Assembly: GCA_963281255.1 (NCBI GenBank) | Contig: OY725490.1 | Span: 6,324,001-6,388,000, forward strand | Length of the DNA: 64,000 nt | Direction of reading: 5' to 3' | Source: Aphrocallistes beatrix | Taxonomy: Eukaryota > Porifera > Hexactinellida > Sceptrulophora > Aphrocallistidae | Shown: in pieces, positions 43,067 to 54,555 of the stretch | Layout of the letters: every line of letters starts with the position of its first letter | Numbering within the stretch: the first letter of the stretch is position 1 | Program-made: the position numbers and the translations under genes | Notes under the pieces: model-generated | The model's input: only the letters and a program-made list of their open reading frames with translations | Databases searched by the model: none | Told to the model about the DNA's origin: nothing

Positions 43067-43921
43067 ATGGCAGAATTCAAAGATTCAAGTCTCTCCATCA
43101 ATTCTACACTGAAGCTAAACGACGGTGTGGAAATGCCTCGTTTCGGGTTCGGCTCCTACCTGAACACAGGTGCTGCAGCTGTGAAGACGACCGCTTGGGC
43201 TCTACAGGCTGGCTACCTGATGGTAGATAGCGCTGCTTTATACGCGAATGAGAAGGAAATTGGGGAAGCGATTAAAGCTTCGGGAATTCCGAGAGAGAAA
43301 CTGTTTGTGGTGAGTAAGCTTTGGGACGATAGCCATGGTGAAAAGGCTGCTACTGACGCTTTCATGTCGAGTTTGCATAAATTTGGGTTGGACTACCTGG
43401 ATCTGTACCTCATCCACTCTCCGCATAACGGGAAGATAGTGGAGTCGTGGAAGTCGATGGTCGAACTGAAGAAGAAAGGTTTAGTGCGATCGATCGGGGT
43501 CTCTAATTTTGGTTCACACCATCTGAAGGCGCTAAAAGACGCATTTCCTACCGACATCCCATCCGTTAACCAGTTAGAATTAACGCCTTACCTCACACGT
43601 AGTGAGTTGGTGCAATATTGTGAAGAACAGGGAATCGCCCTCATGGCCTACAGCCCCCTGACTCAAGGGAAACTTCTAAAAGACCCACCTTTAGTAGAAA
43701 TAGCTGGGAAATACTCTAAAAGCACAGCTCAAGTGCTGATTAGGTGGGGACTTCAGCGAGGATTTGTTGTTATTCCCAAGTCTTCCAAACAGGAGCGAAT
43801 CATAGAAAACGCGAATGTGTTTGACTTTGATATTAGCGAAGAAGATATGCTGAAACTGAATGCATTCGATAGACACGCCATCTTTGATTGGGATCCTGTA
43901 TCCGAACCATGGATTCCTTAA
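43067..43921 (+). CDS. Aldo-keto reductase, AKR5/prostaglandin F synthase-like
   Basis: An intronless cytosolic NADPH-dependent oxidoreductase of 284 residues with a TIM barrel. The catalytic tetrad is visible as Asp54 and Tyr59 (MVDSAALYANE), Lys84 (VVSKLWDD) and His117 (LYLIHSPHNG). The signatures GLVRSIGVSNFGSHHLKAL and PKSSKQERIIENANVFDF (cofactor phosphate loop) are intact. The short form without the extended loops of vertebrate AKR1 fits AKR family 5 and its eukaryotic relatives. The native substrate cannot be read from sequence. It lies between NHL gene 3 and PRPF18, all on the plus strand. Confidence 0.9.
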   Translation: MAEFKDSSLSINSTLKLNDGVEMPRFGFGSYLNTGAAAVKTTAWALQAGYLMVDSAALYANEKEIGEAIKASGIPREKLFVVSKLWDDSHGEKAATDAFMSSLHKFGLDYLDLYLIHSPHNGKIVESWKSMVELKKKGLVRSIGVSNFGSHHLKALKDAFPTDIPSVNQLELTPYLTRSELVQYCEEQGIALMAYSPLTQGKLLKDPPLVEIAGKYSKSTAQVLIRWGLQRGFVVIPKSSKQERIIENANVFDFDISEEDMLKLNAFDRHAIFDWDPVSEPWIP

Positions 43922-44298
43922 CCACGAATTATTAATTGATTCTAGCGAGGCAATATTTGTAGCTCTTACTTACTTAGCTATTTTATTATGATTTTTATCG
44001 ATGTTTTCAAAATTTTACGAAATAATTCAAATTAGATAGTCTATAGATTCCTAAACTCTTTGAATCGATTTCGAATATTATTGCACTCAATCACTTTAGT
44101 TACGATCCTTCAAATTCTTATATTCTATTCGCAAGACCTCGTTATGATTTTTTTGATATACTAAGTGACTATAATCCTGATGTGTCAAAATTGGGTTTCG
44201 TTATAATGTCCTTAATTCCGAACAAATCAAATTCTATCTCAGAATTTTGAAACAAATTACGATACTATTTAGGATTAATCCCAGCTTTCCCAATCAAG

Positions 44299-45339
44299 AT
44301 GGATATTCTGAAGCAAGAACTCGCACTGAAGCGTAAAGCAGTGGAAGAGATCCGATCTGTCAGAGGGAAGAAATTCCTACCGAGCTCAGAGCTCCACAAC
44401 ACGTCTAGAAGTGGACACACACCGATAACTGCACCACCGACACAAGACCCCAATGATACGAATGAACAAACGCCACCGCACACCTCGCCCAAACAGCCAA
44501 TGGAATCCTCTGCAGTCGTCCCCACCTCAGCTATTCCCCGCGCAGAAGTGATTCGGCGCCTGAGAGAGAGATCAGAACCGATCATCCTATTCGGAGAAAC
44601 TGAACACGAGTCAATGAACCGGCTGAAGCAGCTAGAGATGAGGTCTCCGGAGTGTTCCTCCGGTCTGCAGAATGACTTCCTCAAGGCTATCGAGCGGTTG
44701 GACAGAGAGTACATTGAATCCCTGGTCATTCACCCCACTGGAGATACGCACGGGGCACAGAGTAGAGATGTCGCTGTGACGTCATCAGAATTTACTTACG
44801 CAGAAGTTCAGTCTCTTTCAAAGGAGTTAAACCCGCACAGAGATACTGGGATGGAGTGCGGAACGATCCTGAACGTGTTGCAGTTTCTGATGGCCTCGTG
44901 GGGACGCGAACTGAACTGCAGGAGCAGCTATGTGAAGGCAAGTTTCGAGGGGAAGAAGAAGTCTGCTATCTACCGACAGACCATCTCCTATATGCAACCG
45001 CTACTGCGCAATCTGAGGAAGAAGAGGGTGTCTTCTGACATTCTCTGTGCACTCAAGAAGATCTGCATCCACTTGATGGAGCTCGAGTATATAAAGGCGA
45101 ATGACGCTTACCTGGACATGGCTATCGGGAATGAAGCCTGGCCCATTGGTGTTACAATGGTTGGAATTCACGCCAGAACAGGACGGGAGAAAATATTCGC
45201 GAACAAAGTCGCGCATGTATTGAACGACGAGACTCAGCGTAAGTATATTCAAGGCTTGAAACGACTGATGTCTTACTGCCAGAAGAAATACCCCACAGAT
45301 CCTTCCAAGAGTATCGAGTACAGCACTGATTTATCTTGA
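44299..45339 (+). CDS. PRPF18: Pre-mRNA splicing factor 18
   Basis: An intronless gene of 346 residues for the U5-associated factor acting in the second step of pre-mRNA splicing in the nucleus. The N-terminal MDILKQELALKRKAVEEIR matches the family start. A divergent Pro/Thr-rich insert spans ~35-78. The splicing-factor motif follows at ~80-115 (EVIRRLRERSEPIILFGETE). The helical Prp18 domain spans ~190-335 and ends in the near-invariant block ANDAYLDMAIGNEAWPIGVT, then MVGIHARTGREKIF and HVLNDETQRKYIQGLKRLM. A start at the first in-frame ATG is supported by homology. The next gene begins 110 bases after the stop. Confidence 0.95.
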   Translation: MDILKQELALKRKAVEEIRSVRGKKFLPSSELHNTSRSGHTPITAPPTQDPNDTNEQTPPHTSPKQPMESSAVVPTSAIPRAEVIRRLRERSEPIILFGETEHESMNRLKQLEMRSPECSSGLQNDFLKAIERLDREYIESLVIHPTGDTHGAQSRDVAVTSSEFTYAEVQSLSKELNPHRDTGMECGTILNVLQFLMASWGRELNCRSSYVKASFEGKKKSAIYRQTISYMQPLLRNLRKKRVSSDILCALKKICIHLMELEYIKANDAYLDMAIGNEAWPIGVTMVGIHARTGREKIFANKVAHVLNDETQRKYIQGLKRLMSYCQKKYPTDPSKSIEYSTDLS

Positions 45340-45449
45340 GAATATTTGATGTGAAATGTGATGCTTTTTTAATTGAATTAGAAATGTATTACCAATGAGA
45401 AAGATGACGATTTACCATTGAAACTCCTCTCTTTGCTAGATATAGAGCA

Positions 45450-47159
45450 ATGGCTGCTCAGCCAAAAATGATATATAATTACTTGGGAAACTCAGGGCTG
45501 AAAGTATCCAATATCTGTCTGGGCACCATGTCATTCGGGCAGGGAGAGGGGATGAGGCCGGGACAGGCCGATGAGGAGCTGTCCCATCGCATTATGGACA
45601 GGTTTGTGGAGTTAGGAGGGAACTTCTTCGACACGGCTGACATCTACCCCATCCCTGTCACAGGCGTCTCTGAATCCATCCTGGGAACCTGGCTACAGAA
45701 ACACCAAAACAGAGACAGGTGATACATTTTCTATAATTTGTGCTTGAAAGTTTTATGATAAATTTGGTGATGAAATGATAAAATTCTTAATTATTCCATA
45801 CCATCCCCACAGATACGTTGTTGCAACGAAAGTCTATGGGAGTATGGACAATTCTGATGTGAACGCCCGTGGTTTGTCTCGCAAGCACATTCTCTCCGGC
45901 TTAGAGGGAAGTCTGAGGAGACTGGGCACGGATTACGTGGACCTGTTCCAGATCCATTGCTGGGACGATGGGACCCCATTAGACGAGACGCTCCGCACGC
46001 TAGACGACCTGGTGAGGGTTGGGAAGGTGAGGTATGTCGGTATCAGCAACGTGGTGGGATGGCAGCTACAGAAGATAGTGGAGACGTGCAAGTGAGTTAT
46101 TGTGACTCATTTAGAACCCGAATGGATGTTTTGTATTATTACTAAACCCTATGTTAAAAGCGGGACGCGGCGTTGAATTTCGCGGGACATACTGGCGGGA
46201 AAAACAGAAAATTTTTTTATACATGTAAGCCATAGCAAGACATAATGGAGAAATTTCATGTAAAACGGGAAAATTGGCTCGATAGAAAAAAGCAGGACGT
46301 CCCGCCAAAAACGAGACGGTTGGCAATGGCATGTATACATATTTCCAACATTTTACTTTAAGAATGCCCACAGGGGACACAGTGTTCCCGATATCGCGGA
46401 TGTCTCCCAGCCATTTTCTATGCAAATGAAGCCATATAAATGCTTGGTTAAAAATTGTATTAAAATTCTAAGCAGAAGTTTAAGTGATCTCACTTCTGTG
46501 ATTTCTGTTCGTAATTCGTAACATCTGTTATTCACTGAGTATCCTCCGTAGGCACTTGGGACTGAATTCCGTGGTGAGTCTGCAGGCGCAGTACAGTCTC
46601 CTGTGTCGCGAGACGGAGTGGGAGCTGCTGGACATCTGTCAGAGGGAGGGGCTAGCCATGCTACCCTGGTCCCCTCTCAAGGGCGGTTGGCTAACTGGCA
46701 AGATCAAGCGGGACAAGATACCCGGGGTTGGCGACTGCAGGGTGGGATGGGCGGAAGGTGATAAGCAGAGGGCGTCTCAGTCGCACCCGTCTTACTCCGA
46801 GCTAGCCAACGAAAAGACTTGGAATCTGTTGGCAGAAATGGAGAATATTGCTTCCGCTCATTCCAAATCTGTCACTCAGGTGAAATATTGTTAGATAAAT
46901 TATCTCTTTAATAACAGCCCATATCGTTACTGACAGCGCCTTCTAGGTAGCGCTGAGGTGGCTGTTACAGAGGGAATCTGTAGCGTCGGTAGTCGTGGGT
47001 GTTCGGACTCTAGGCCAACTGGAGGATAACATGGGTGCGTTCGGGGGCTGGGTGCTGAGTGAGGCGGAAATGACGAGGCTAGCTGAACTCAGCCAGCCTC
47101 AGGTCCCTTACCCCTACGAGATGGTGTGGAGATTGACGAAGGATAGGAAGAGGAAATAG
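45450..47159 (+). CDS. Aldo-keto reductase with four exons (AKR9/AAD-like)
   Basis: Exons are 45450-45718, 45813-46091, 46552-46879 and 46947-47159. Donors and acceptors are all GT-AG, and phases are consistent, giving 362 residues. It is the longer barrel type related to fungal aryl-alcohol dehydrogenase and bacterial YajO/Tas-like reductases. Visible blocks are [22 protein letters not shown] (Asp and Tyr of the tetrad), [10 protein letters not shown] (Lys), [13 protein letters not shown] (His), [52 protein letters not shown] and [17 protein letters not shown] (cofactor site). All key residues are present. Intron 2 (460 bp) contains two MITE copies. Substrate unknown. It is not a close paralogue of the intronless reductase 1.5 kb upstream. 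Confidence 0.9.
46155..46453. mobile_element. Two MITE copies in the intron of the second aldo-keto reductase
   Basis: 46155-46335 is an inverted copy of the TGCCAACTGTCCCG family (CGCGGCGTTGAATTTCGCGG, ending GTTGGCAATGGCATGTATAC). 46358-46453 is an inverted copy of the TAGAATGCCCA element of HFM1 intron 3 (AGAATGCCCACAGGGGACAC, CCCGATATCGCGGATGTC). Confidence 0.6.
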
Positions 47160-47225
47160 GGAGTGCGACTAGTGTGAATTTTATATTTATTTTTTGATAC
47201 TGCTGTTGTGTTATTTTATTTATAT

Positions 47226-47227
47226 AC

Positions 47228-47258
<31 letters not shown>
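47226..47258. repeat. TA microsatellite
   Basis: An alternating TA run 70 bases after the aldo-keto reductase stop codon. 47259-47697 shows no gene. Confidence 0.85.
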
Positions 47259-47261
<3 letters not shown>

Positions 47262-47697
47262 GCAGTTAACATGTTTTATCGAATTTTGTATATTATTAAT
47301 TAAGAGGTCTGATTTAACTTTTGTTTTGAATTCCGAGAACTACTTACGTAGATCTTCGATGTGAATCTGCGTTTTTGTGGTTTAGCTAAATGTTCTCGAT
47401 GGAATGTTATTGGACTCAATTGGATGTGTAATTTCGGTCGCTGAGAAAGTAATGTACTCGATTAGTTAATTAAAAAGCACCACAAACTTTGTTTTTCCCA
47501 CACAAGAGCAGACAGTTGTTGATGATGTGTCAGTTTTTTAAACTCATTCCAATCTCCAAGTTATATTTGATTCCTCTCAACACATATAATCCATGAATTC
47601 TTCCATTATCGTGATTAGTTAAACTAATCACTCACTGATAAATCGTGTAAATTGTTTTTCTTCGCACCGGATGGTTCTGCATCCATTTATTTGAGAC

Positions 47698-48032
47698 GGG
47701 ATACAGACAATTCGTGACATTACAATTCGTGACATTACAATTCGTGACATACAATTCGTGACATTACAATTCGTGACATTGCTATTCGTGACTATTCAAC
47801 ATAGAATTGATGAATTCAATGTTAGAATGTGGGAATGAATTTCTCTCTCGGGAAGTAATTATTTTAGTTGTCATTGTCTTTCATCTTTAATTAATTAATT
47901 AATCAATAAACAAGTTGAATGAAACCCTTTAATCTCAACTAATGATTGTTTACACGACTACAAGAATGTCACGAATTGTAATGTCACGAATTGTATGTCA
48001 CGAACTGTAATGTCACGAATTGTCTGTATCCC
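47698..48032. mobile_element. 335-bp Mutator-like MITE with sub-repeat TIRs
   Basis: Ends GGGATACAGACAATTCGTG and CACGAATTGTCTGTATCCC are followed inward by tandem copies of ACAATTCGTGACATT (five to six in the left arm, four in the right). Perfect 9-bp duplications ATTTGAGAC lie at 47689-47697 and 48033-48041. The 9-bp duplication points to a Mutator-like element; the sub-repeat arms recall Foldback elements. Confidence 0.85.
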
Positions 48033-48258
48033 ATTTGAGACACAGTTCCATTATACATTTGTGCCACTTTTTCTAATATGCGACTACGTCCGCGATTGCA
48101 TATTGATCATGTACAAGTACAGCCTTATATGGAGTCTGATCTGACAGAATCACTTTTTGATGTTTTTAGCAAATAAATAAGTAATTATATAAATTTCCGT
48201 TTGAACATGTTTGAAATAACGTTTTCGTGTTTCGTCTGACTAGCTACCTGTTAGATCG

Positions 48259-51200
48259 ATGTATGTATCAATTTACCTATTCTACTTCCTCTTCTCACTC
48301 TACTACACTCCTTCGCAACAAGTTTATTGTCTCCTGAGCTGTGACTGCAGCTACTCGACTGAGCCATCAGTACGGTTCATTGAGGGAGACGATTGCTGCG
48401 ATGCATCAACATCTCCTGCCCTTAGAGCCAACATTAACATCTCCAACAGGACTGACTGCACACCCTGCCAGTCTAAGTGCACGCCTCCTACCTCTCCCTG
48501 TTTCATTCACGAATATACTGTGAGTTTAATCTCGACGGATCACTCAAAATTCCTTTTTGAATCGATTTATTACTTATCACAGTGCGAATTATACTCTGTT
48601 CCTCTAGCAAGAATTCAGTACTCGCATAACTCGACCGACTCATCGGGAATTTCTTTTTATGATACCCAGTCCTACGGTCACCTGTTCGATGAGTACGCAG
48701 TCAGCTTTTATCCGGGGAGCGACTCAAAACGATGTTTTCATTTCAGTCCAAGCTGACAATGGAGGCGTGTTTCTAAATAGAAATCTGGAAGTTGGGCGCT
48801 ATTCTGGAACAATAATAGTACAAATATTCGTTTTCTCTGTGAATGATAGGGTCGTCATTCCGATCACTTATGAGGTAATTCAAACTGAAATAGTCGCATT
48901 TTCTATAAATATTAACTTCAGTACTATTACTGTTAACTCTATTATAATACGCATATTATATATTTGTGTATTCGATATACTAGTACTTAAGGATGAAATT
49001 ATAATGAAAAGTGTTGGACATCCCTAAGCAGCTTAGGCGTCAATTTGGTTGCAACCTTTTGGGTCGCCCGGTCCCTCCTGTAGACGAGTGTACTATGGAT
49101 TCGTTCTGATTCGTCATATTATTGAGGGTACTTTTCAGGTTTATGACGCTGTGACTCTGAATGATACTTCATACAACGGCACTGCCTTTAACAGTGCGAT
49201 TGGCGGCCAATACCTATTCACAATAGGAATTAATGAAACAGGATTCTCTTACGAATTCTCCGATCCTGGAGATCCCAGTACGAATAGCTTTACGATTAAC
49301 ACTACAGCTGGGCATGTGTTTACTAGCACTCAGAATCCTCCAGTAACATTCGGGACTTACACTGGCGAGGTTCTACTAACGTATACTCACGATACAGGTA
49401 CTAATTACACAATCTAGTTGCAACATATTAATTAGCAGAGACAGTATTTTGATCAGAAATGTAGAATTTCAAACTAATTAATACAAATTCCACATTTCTT
49501 ATCAAAATAAACAGTCTTATATTAGTTTAATTAAACTATTTGCATTTATTCGTCTGTGGCAGAAATGTGAAAACTCACCTCTTAGATAACATATTTGCTC
49601 AAATGATATAATCATCTGGAAACTAAGATACTGTCTCGAAGACAATCTTAAGTCTGGTGGTTTGATGTCGACTTAATTAGTGATGTGCCATCAAATTTAA
49701 TATAAGAATGATTCAAAGAATTTTCTAACAATTAATTAACTAACTAAACATGCTCTATGTTATTAATAATTTATATAATTATTCATATTTTCTTACAGAT
49801 TCATCACTGAATGGAGCATTTGGAGTCCCATTCAGCTTTAACATAATATATCCAGTCACTCTGGCTTCTAGCAGGATCATAAGTCGCATCCCGTTTCCCC
49901 CCTCAACTCCTATGGACGTACTAGCATTCACCATTAGCTTTACATTTGCTAGTGGATTCTCCATGGCTGACTTTTCTTATGACTTTATAGACAGTGCTAA
50001 CATTCTGAAAATAGACCACTCGAGTGGAGAGTTTAGTTTTCCTTTCATGAGCGATACAGAAGTGAAAAGATATCCGGATAGCGGAAACACGAATTTTCGC
50101 GCTAGCTACCTATCCAAAGCAATGTATATAAATGACAATTCTCAGAACTTGGACAATGTCTACAAACGGACTATCGACGGAGTTTACGAACTGACAATCT
50201 TCGATCCCTGCGGTTTTTCACCCGTCATGAATGAAACGTGTCAGAATGCTGGGACTTGCTCCTTAGATGGATTAGAATCTCGCTGTGCATGCAATGGGTT
50301 CTACATGGGCAACTTGTGCGAGATGGACGTGAACGAATGTGTGAACACTTCTTTCTGTAATAGCTTCCTCTGCACCAACCAAGTAGGAGGTTTCGAATGC
50401 AACTGTTCTTCTGGATATTCCGGCCAGAGATGTTTCCAGAATGTGAATGAGTGTCTGATCACCCCTTCAATCTGTCTTAACGGGGGCGTGTGCATTGACA
50501 GTGTTGGTAGCTACACATGCGACTGTACTAACACAGGTTATTCTGGTCTCAACTGTGAGGTGAATGTAAATGAGTGTACTGCGACTGTTGATCTCTGTGG
50601 GACCGGGGTCTGTCAGGATTTGAGCGGGAGTTATGTGTGTAACTGTACAGGTTCTGGTTACGAAGGTGCGAACTGTCAAATGGATATTGATGAGTGCCAG
50701 CTCGGTTCAGGGCCCTGTGAGAATAACGGAGTTTGTACTAATACGAATGGCAGTTTTATTTGTGGCTGTGCTAACACAGGATTCAGCGGCGTGACCTGTG
50801 GTGAGAACATAGACGAGTGTAACACGGCAGTTGCGCTGTGTAACGCTGGGAAGTGCGTGGACACTCGCGGCAGTTACTTCTGTGATTGCAATGGGACTGG
50901 ATTCAGCAATTCTGATTGCTCTTCAGACGTAAATGAATGCGCTCGCAACCTCTCACTTTGCAATAATGGAATTTGTACAAATACGATTGGATCATATATG
51001 TGCAATTGTACACTTGGTTTTGAAGGCACTAACTGTGGAAAAGACTTGAACGAGTGCGACGTAGCTAATATCTGTAACAACGGAACCTGCATGAATACAT
51101 TTGGTAGTTTCTCTTGTGAATGTAATACAGGATTTACAGGAGATGCTTGTGATCAAGATGTTTTGGAATGTGATACTATCCCGAATCTTTGCATGTCTGG

Positions 51201-54200
51201 AAACTGTTCTAACACTATTGGCAGTTACTTATGTGATTGTGGTGCCTCAGGTTATCGTGGACAGAACTGTACGGAAGATATCAATGAGTGTACCGAGAAT
51301 ACAAACATATGTAACAACGAAACTTGTGTGAATACAAATGGCTCGTATAGTTGTATCTGCTCTCAAGGGCTTACTGGTCCCAACTGCATTAATATCAACG
51401 AATGTCTTCTTTCAATTGGAATCTGCAACAACGGTAGTTGTGTTGATGTAAACGGCTCATTCTACTGTGTATGTCAGCCTGGAATCTCAGGGATTTTATG
51501 TAGTGAAGATATCAATGAATGTACTTTGAATTCGAATCTATGTAATAACGGTACTTGTGTTAACTCGATCGGCAGTTTTGATTGTGACTGTGATCCAGGG
51601 TTTATGGGAGATCTGTGCGAGGTGGATATTAATGAATGCAACACTATCCCCAACCTCTGTCTGCCTGGTAACTGCTCCAACACTAAAGGGGGATATGCTT
51701 GTGAGTGCAGTGGGACTGGGTTTATGGGAGTAAACTGTACAGAAGATATAAACGAGTGTGCGAATCCTGTTCTATGCATGATTGGTGCCTGTGCGAATAG
51801 TTTGGGAAGTTATTCCTGTAATTGCACTGGCACCGGTTACACAGGTGCCAACTGCGAGGTGGATATGAACGAGTGTGCTCTCTACAGTAACTTGTGTGGA
51901 ATCGGGAATTGTCTCAACAACCAGGGTTCATTCAGTTGTGACTGTGTGAACACAGGGTTCGTAGGTGATAGGTGTGAGGTGGATATTGATGAATGCTCCT
52001 TATATACGCCATGCGGAAACTCAGGTCGTTGTAATAACACAGTTGGGTCGTACTCGTGCGATTGCACATCAACTGGCTATACTGGAGTGAACTGTACGCA
52101 GGATGTGGATGAGTGTATGGTGGTCGGCATATGTAACCTTGGAACGTGCAGGAATAACCCTGGTAACTATTCTTGCATGTGTCCTGAAGGTGTTACCGGG
52201 TTGAACTGTAATATCTCGAGTGGCATGCTGGTATGCCCAGCCAACAAGGCCTGTACTTCTGATAGCGAGTGCATGGATTGTCTTTGTCATCGGGATTTTT
52301 CATACATTTCTCCTGTGTATGTACTTCTATCACGAGGTATAGAGTTTGACGGGAATACGATTCTACCTTTTGAGCGCGAGATCCAACCGGAAGTAAGAGG
52401 TGACGTGACCATTTTCGCTAGGCTGAGACAGAGTTATCCAGACAGGGGTTACGTGATGTTTATTGGCTCCTCAACTGATTACAGGAATCTCGGCCTGTTC
52501 CTCGATTCTAACACCTCTTCGACCTACATTTTCTACACCAAGCCAGGTGCGACCACCTACAGTTCTGTGAGAGTAGCACTGGAAGTGGTGGGGCCGTCAA
52601 TGCATACCATTGCCGCGGTACTTAACTTCACTTCTTCACAGGTTCACTTCTACAAAGATGGCACCCTTGTAATCAGTCAGACCCTGACAGGGCCTCCTGA
52701 CTACCGTCTGGGGGAGAGGAGGAATAGTCGAGTCATGTATGTGGGTGGGAGGATTGAGAACGCGTTCAAGTTCAGAGGGGATATGGAACAGGTGTTCGTG
52801 TACCCTTTCGCGCTCTCACAATCTCAGGTACTAACTTTTAAATAAATTATATTTTCTAATTTTATATATTAGTTCTAAGCTAAGTTGACTAATTCATGAA
52901 TTAATGAATTATTCGAATAATTCGAATAATTCATAATTCATCGAGCCAGAGACGAATTATTCAAAATTTAAAGTTTTTTACAAGGGAATATCATAAATTA
53001 TATGAATGAGTTTTTCAAACAATTCATAATTCAGGATTCTGAACTTTCGAACAATTCATAATTCCTGAATTATGAATTATTCGAATAGATCATATTTCAG
53101 GAATTTTGAATTATTCGAATTTTTCAATAATTCATGAATTAGTAAACCTAGCATATTGGTTGACTAATTCATGCTTGAATTATGAATTATTCGAATAATT
53201 CATAATTCTTTGCCATTTTTTAATGAATTAGTCAACTTAGGTTCTAAGCATACTAAAGTTCTTTGATTTTTAGTCATTCTTTGAATTGTGAACCATTTTT
53301 TGCGAATATTATAGATGCTATTCTCTAGATTCAATCTCTCGATCAAAATGGGCCTGTGATCTACCAAGGGACAGGTAGGTGTGGACAGGATGTGTTAGAC
53401 GGGTCCTGTATCCCTCGTCCCTTCTACGGCTCCTCGGTTCCAACCCAGCACCACTCATTCAGAACCAAAACTCGCTGTGACGGCTTACGTTATGCGAAGC
53501 GAGGTTTAAGCGGGGAGTACAAGTGCATGGCAACCGTTAGTGCCATGGAATGTCTAGAGAATGCTGACTGCCCATCTGGTTATGCATGTGGGGAGTATCT
53601 CTCTCGTGACGGCCATTCTCTACTGCCTGCAGTATTTGATCCTTACTTCCATGGGTTCAAATATGCTCTTGTCAACACCCCGATAACATTCCGTGGTGTG
53701 GATCCCATCACTATCTCAATTACAAAACGACCCATTCTCACTCTCGATTTGAGTATCTTCACGCGTTTCAAGCAGGAATCCAATAATGAGGGGTACATCG
53801 TAGCCAAGGGCGTGTCTGCACATGCTAGGGACTTCGGCTTGTACCTTAGGGGGACATCGGACTCTGTTTGGTTTGTTTACAAATCGAAAACAGGTTTTCA
53901 CGATTATGCGATATTCTCTAACATCACAGTGGATGATGGGAACATACACACGATGGGGGTTGTATTGTTACAAGTTGAAAATTCGCGATTTGTTTACCTT
54001 TACGTGGATGGGGTGCCTAGAGGCTGTGTCAAAATAAACAACCGTGTTGTTTTCACACCTGAAGTCAATAGGCTCACTGTGGGAGGTCGACCAGGGAACG
54101 ATCAATTCAATTTTATCGGAGCTATTTATAAGCTGGATATCTTTGATGTTGCACTCAGTCACTCTGTGATATTGGATCTTCACAATGCATTCTCTACCGA

Positions 54201-54555
54201 CTCTCTCGTTCGCTACTGCACCTCCTTGCAAGCCAATGGGGATGAATGCTATATCGAGAGACGTCCGCCTTTCTTCAGGTGTGATTCGGACCTAGGGTGT
54301 GTCCCTTCGCGCTTCTTCAACCACACACTCCCAGTTCTACCTCAGGAGAACATCTGCTATGGTGTTCCGTACACGGTTGGACAATGTCTCTCTTGTAATT
54401 GCACCTCTTCCACTTCTGACCAACTGGTGTGCGGCACTAACGGTGTAACCTACGCCAACTACTGCTTCTTGTCGTGTGCAGGCGCGATTTTGTTCACTCA
54501 AGGGGCCTGCATTAGTTATGCGGATAGATTCGACATGTCAGCACCTGGTGAATAA
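48259..54555 (+). CDS. Secreted EGF-array/laminin-G/Kazal extracellular protein
   Basis: Exons are about 48259-48874, 49139-49397, 49799-52827 and 53329-54555, with GT-AG borders and matching phases, giving ~1,710 residues. A hydrophobic N-terminus is followed by a Cys-rich segment, then about three copies of a 60-70-residue repeat (NDVFISVQADNGGVFL, NSFTINTTAGHVF, ILKIDHSSGEFSF). One EGF and 16 calcium-binding EGF modules follow (each with DVNEC/DINEC and N-glycosylation sequons). Two laminin-G/pentraxin-like domains come next, one ending in exon 3 and one in exon 4, then a Kazal-like end (CGTNGVTYANYCFLSCAG). No transmembrane segment is seen, so it is probably an extracellular-matrix protein resembling fibropellin-type proteins. 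In exon 1 the frame shifts at the A-run 48726-48729. The domain continues across it, so this looks like a 1-nt loss or sequence error rather than an intron. Confidence 0.85.
52880..53240. mobile_element. Two adjacent CTAAGTTGACTAATTCAT MITEs in an intron of the EGF gene
   Basis: 52880-53151 and 53160-53240 both carry TTGACTAATTCAT and AATTAGTCAAC/AATTAGTAAAC ends. The cores are dense in GAATTATTCGAATAATTC palindromes. They fill most of the third intron (52828-53328). Confidence 0.7.

Noticed and set aside
36834..45339. Runs of intronless genes as evidence of bacterial contamination or an operon
   Set aside because: The genes are eukaryote-specific (IMMP2L, PRPF18, MGAT4). Spacing is hundreds of bases, and neighbours have introns and animal MITEs.
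47690..48041. CRISPR-like array of short repeats
   Set aside because: Repeats are contiguous, inverted between the two arms and bounded by a 9-bp duplication, so it is a transposon.
48677..48746. 70-bp phase-compatible GT-AG intron in the EGF gene
   Set aside because: The donor (GTCACC) is poor, and the segment encodes sequence that aligns with the next domain repeat. A 1-nt indel fits better.
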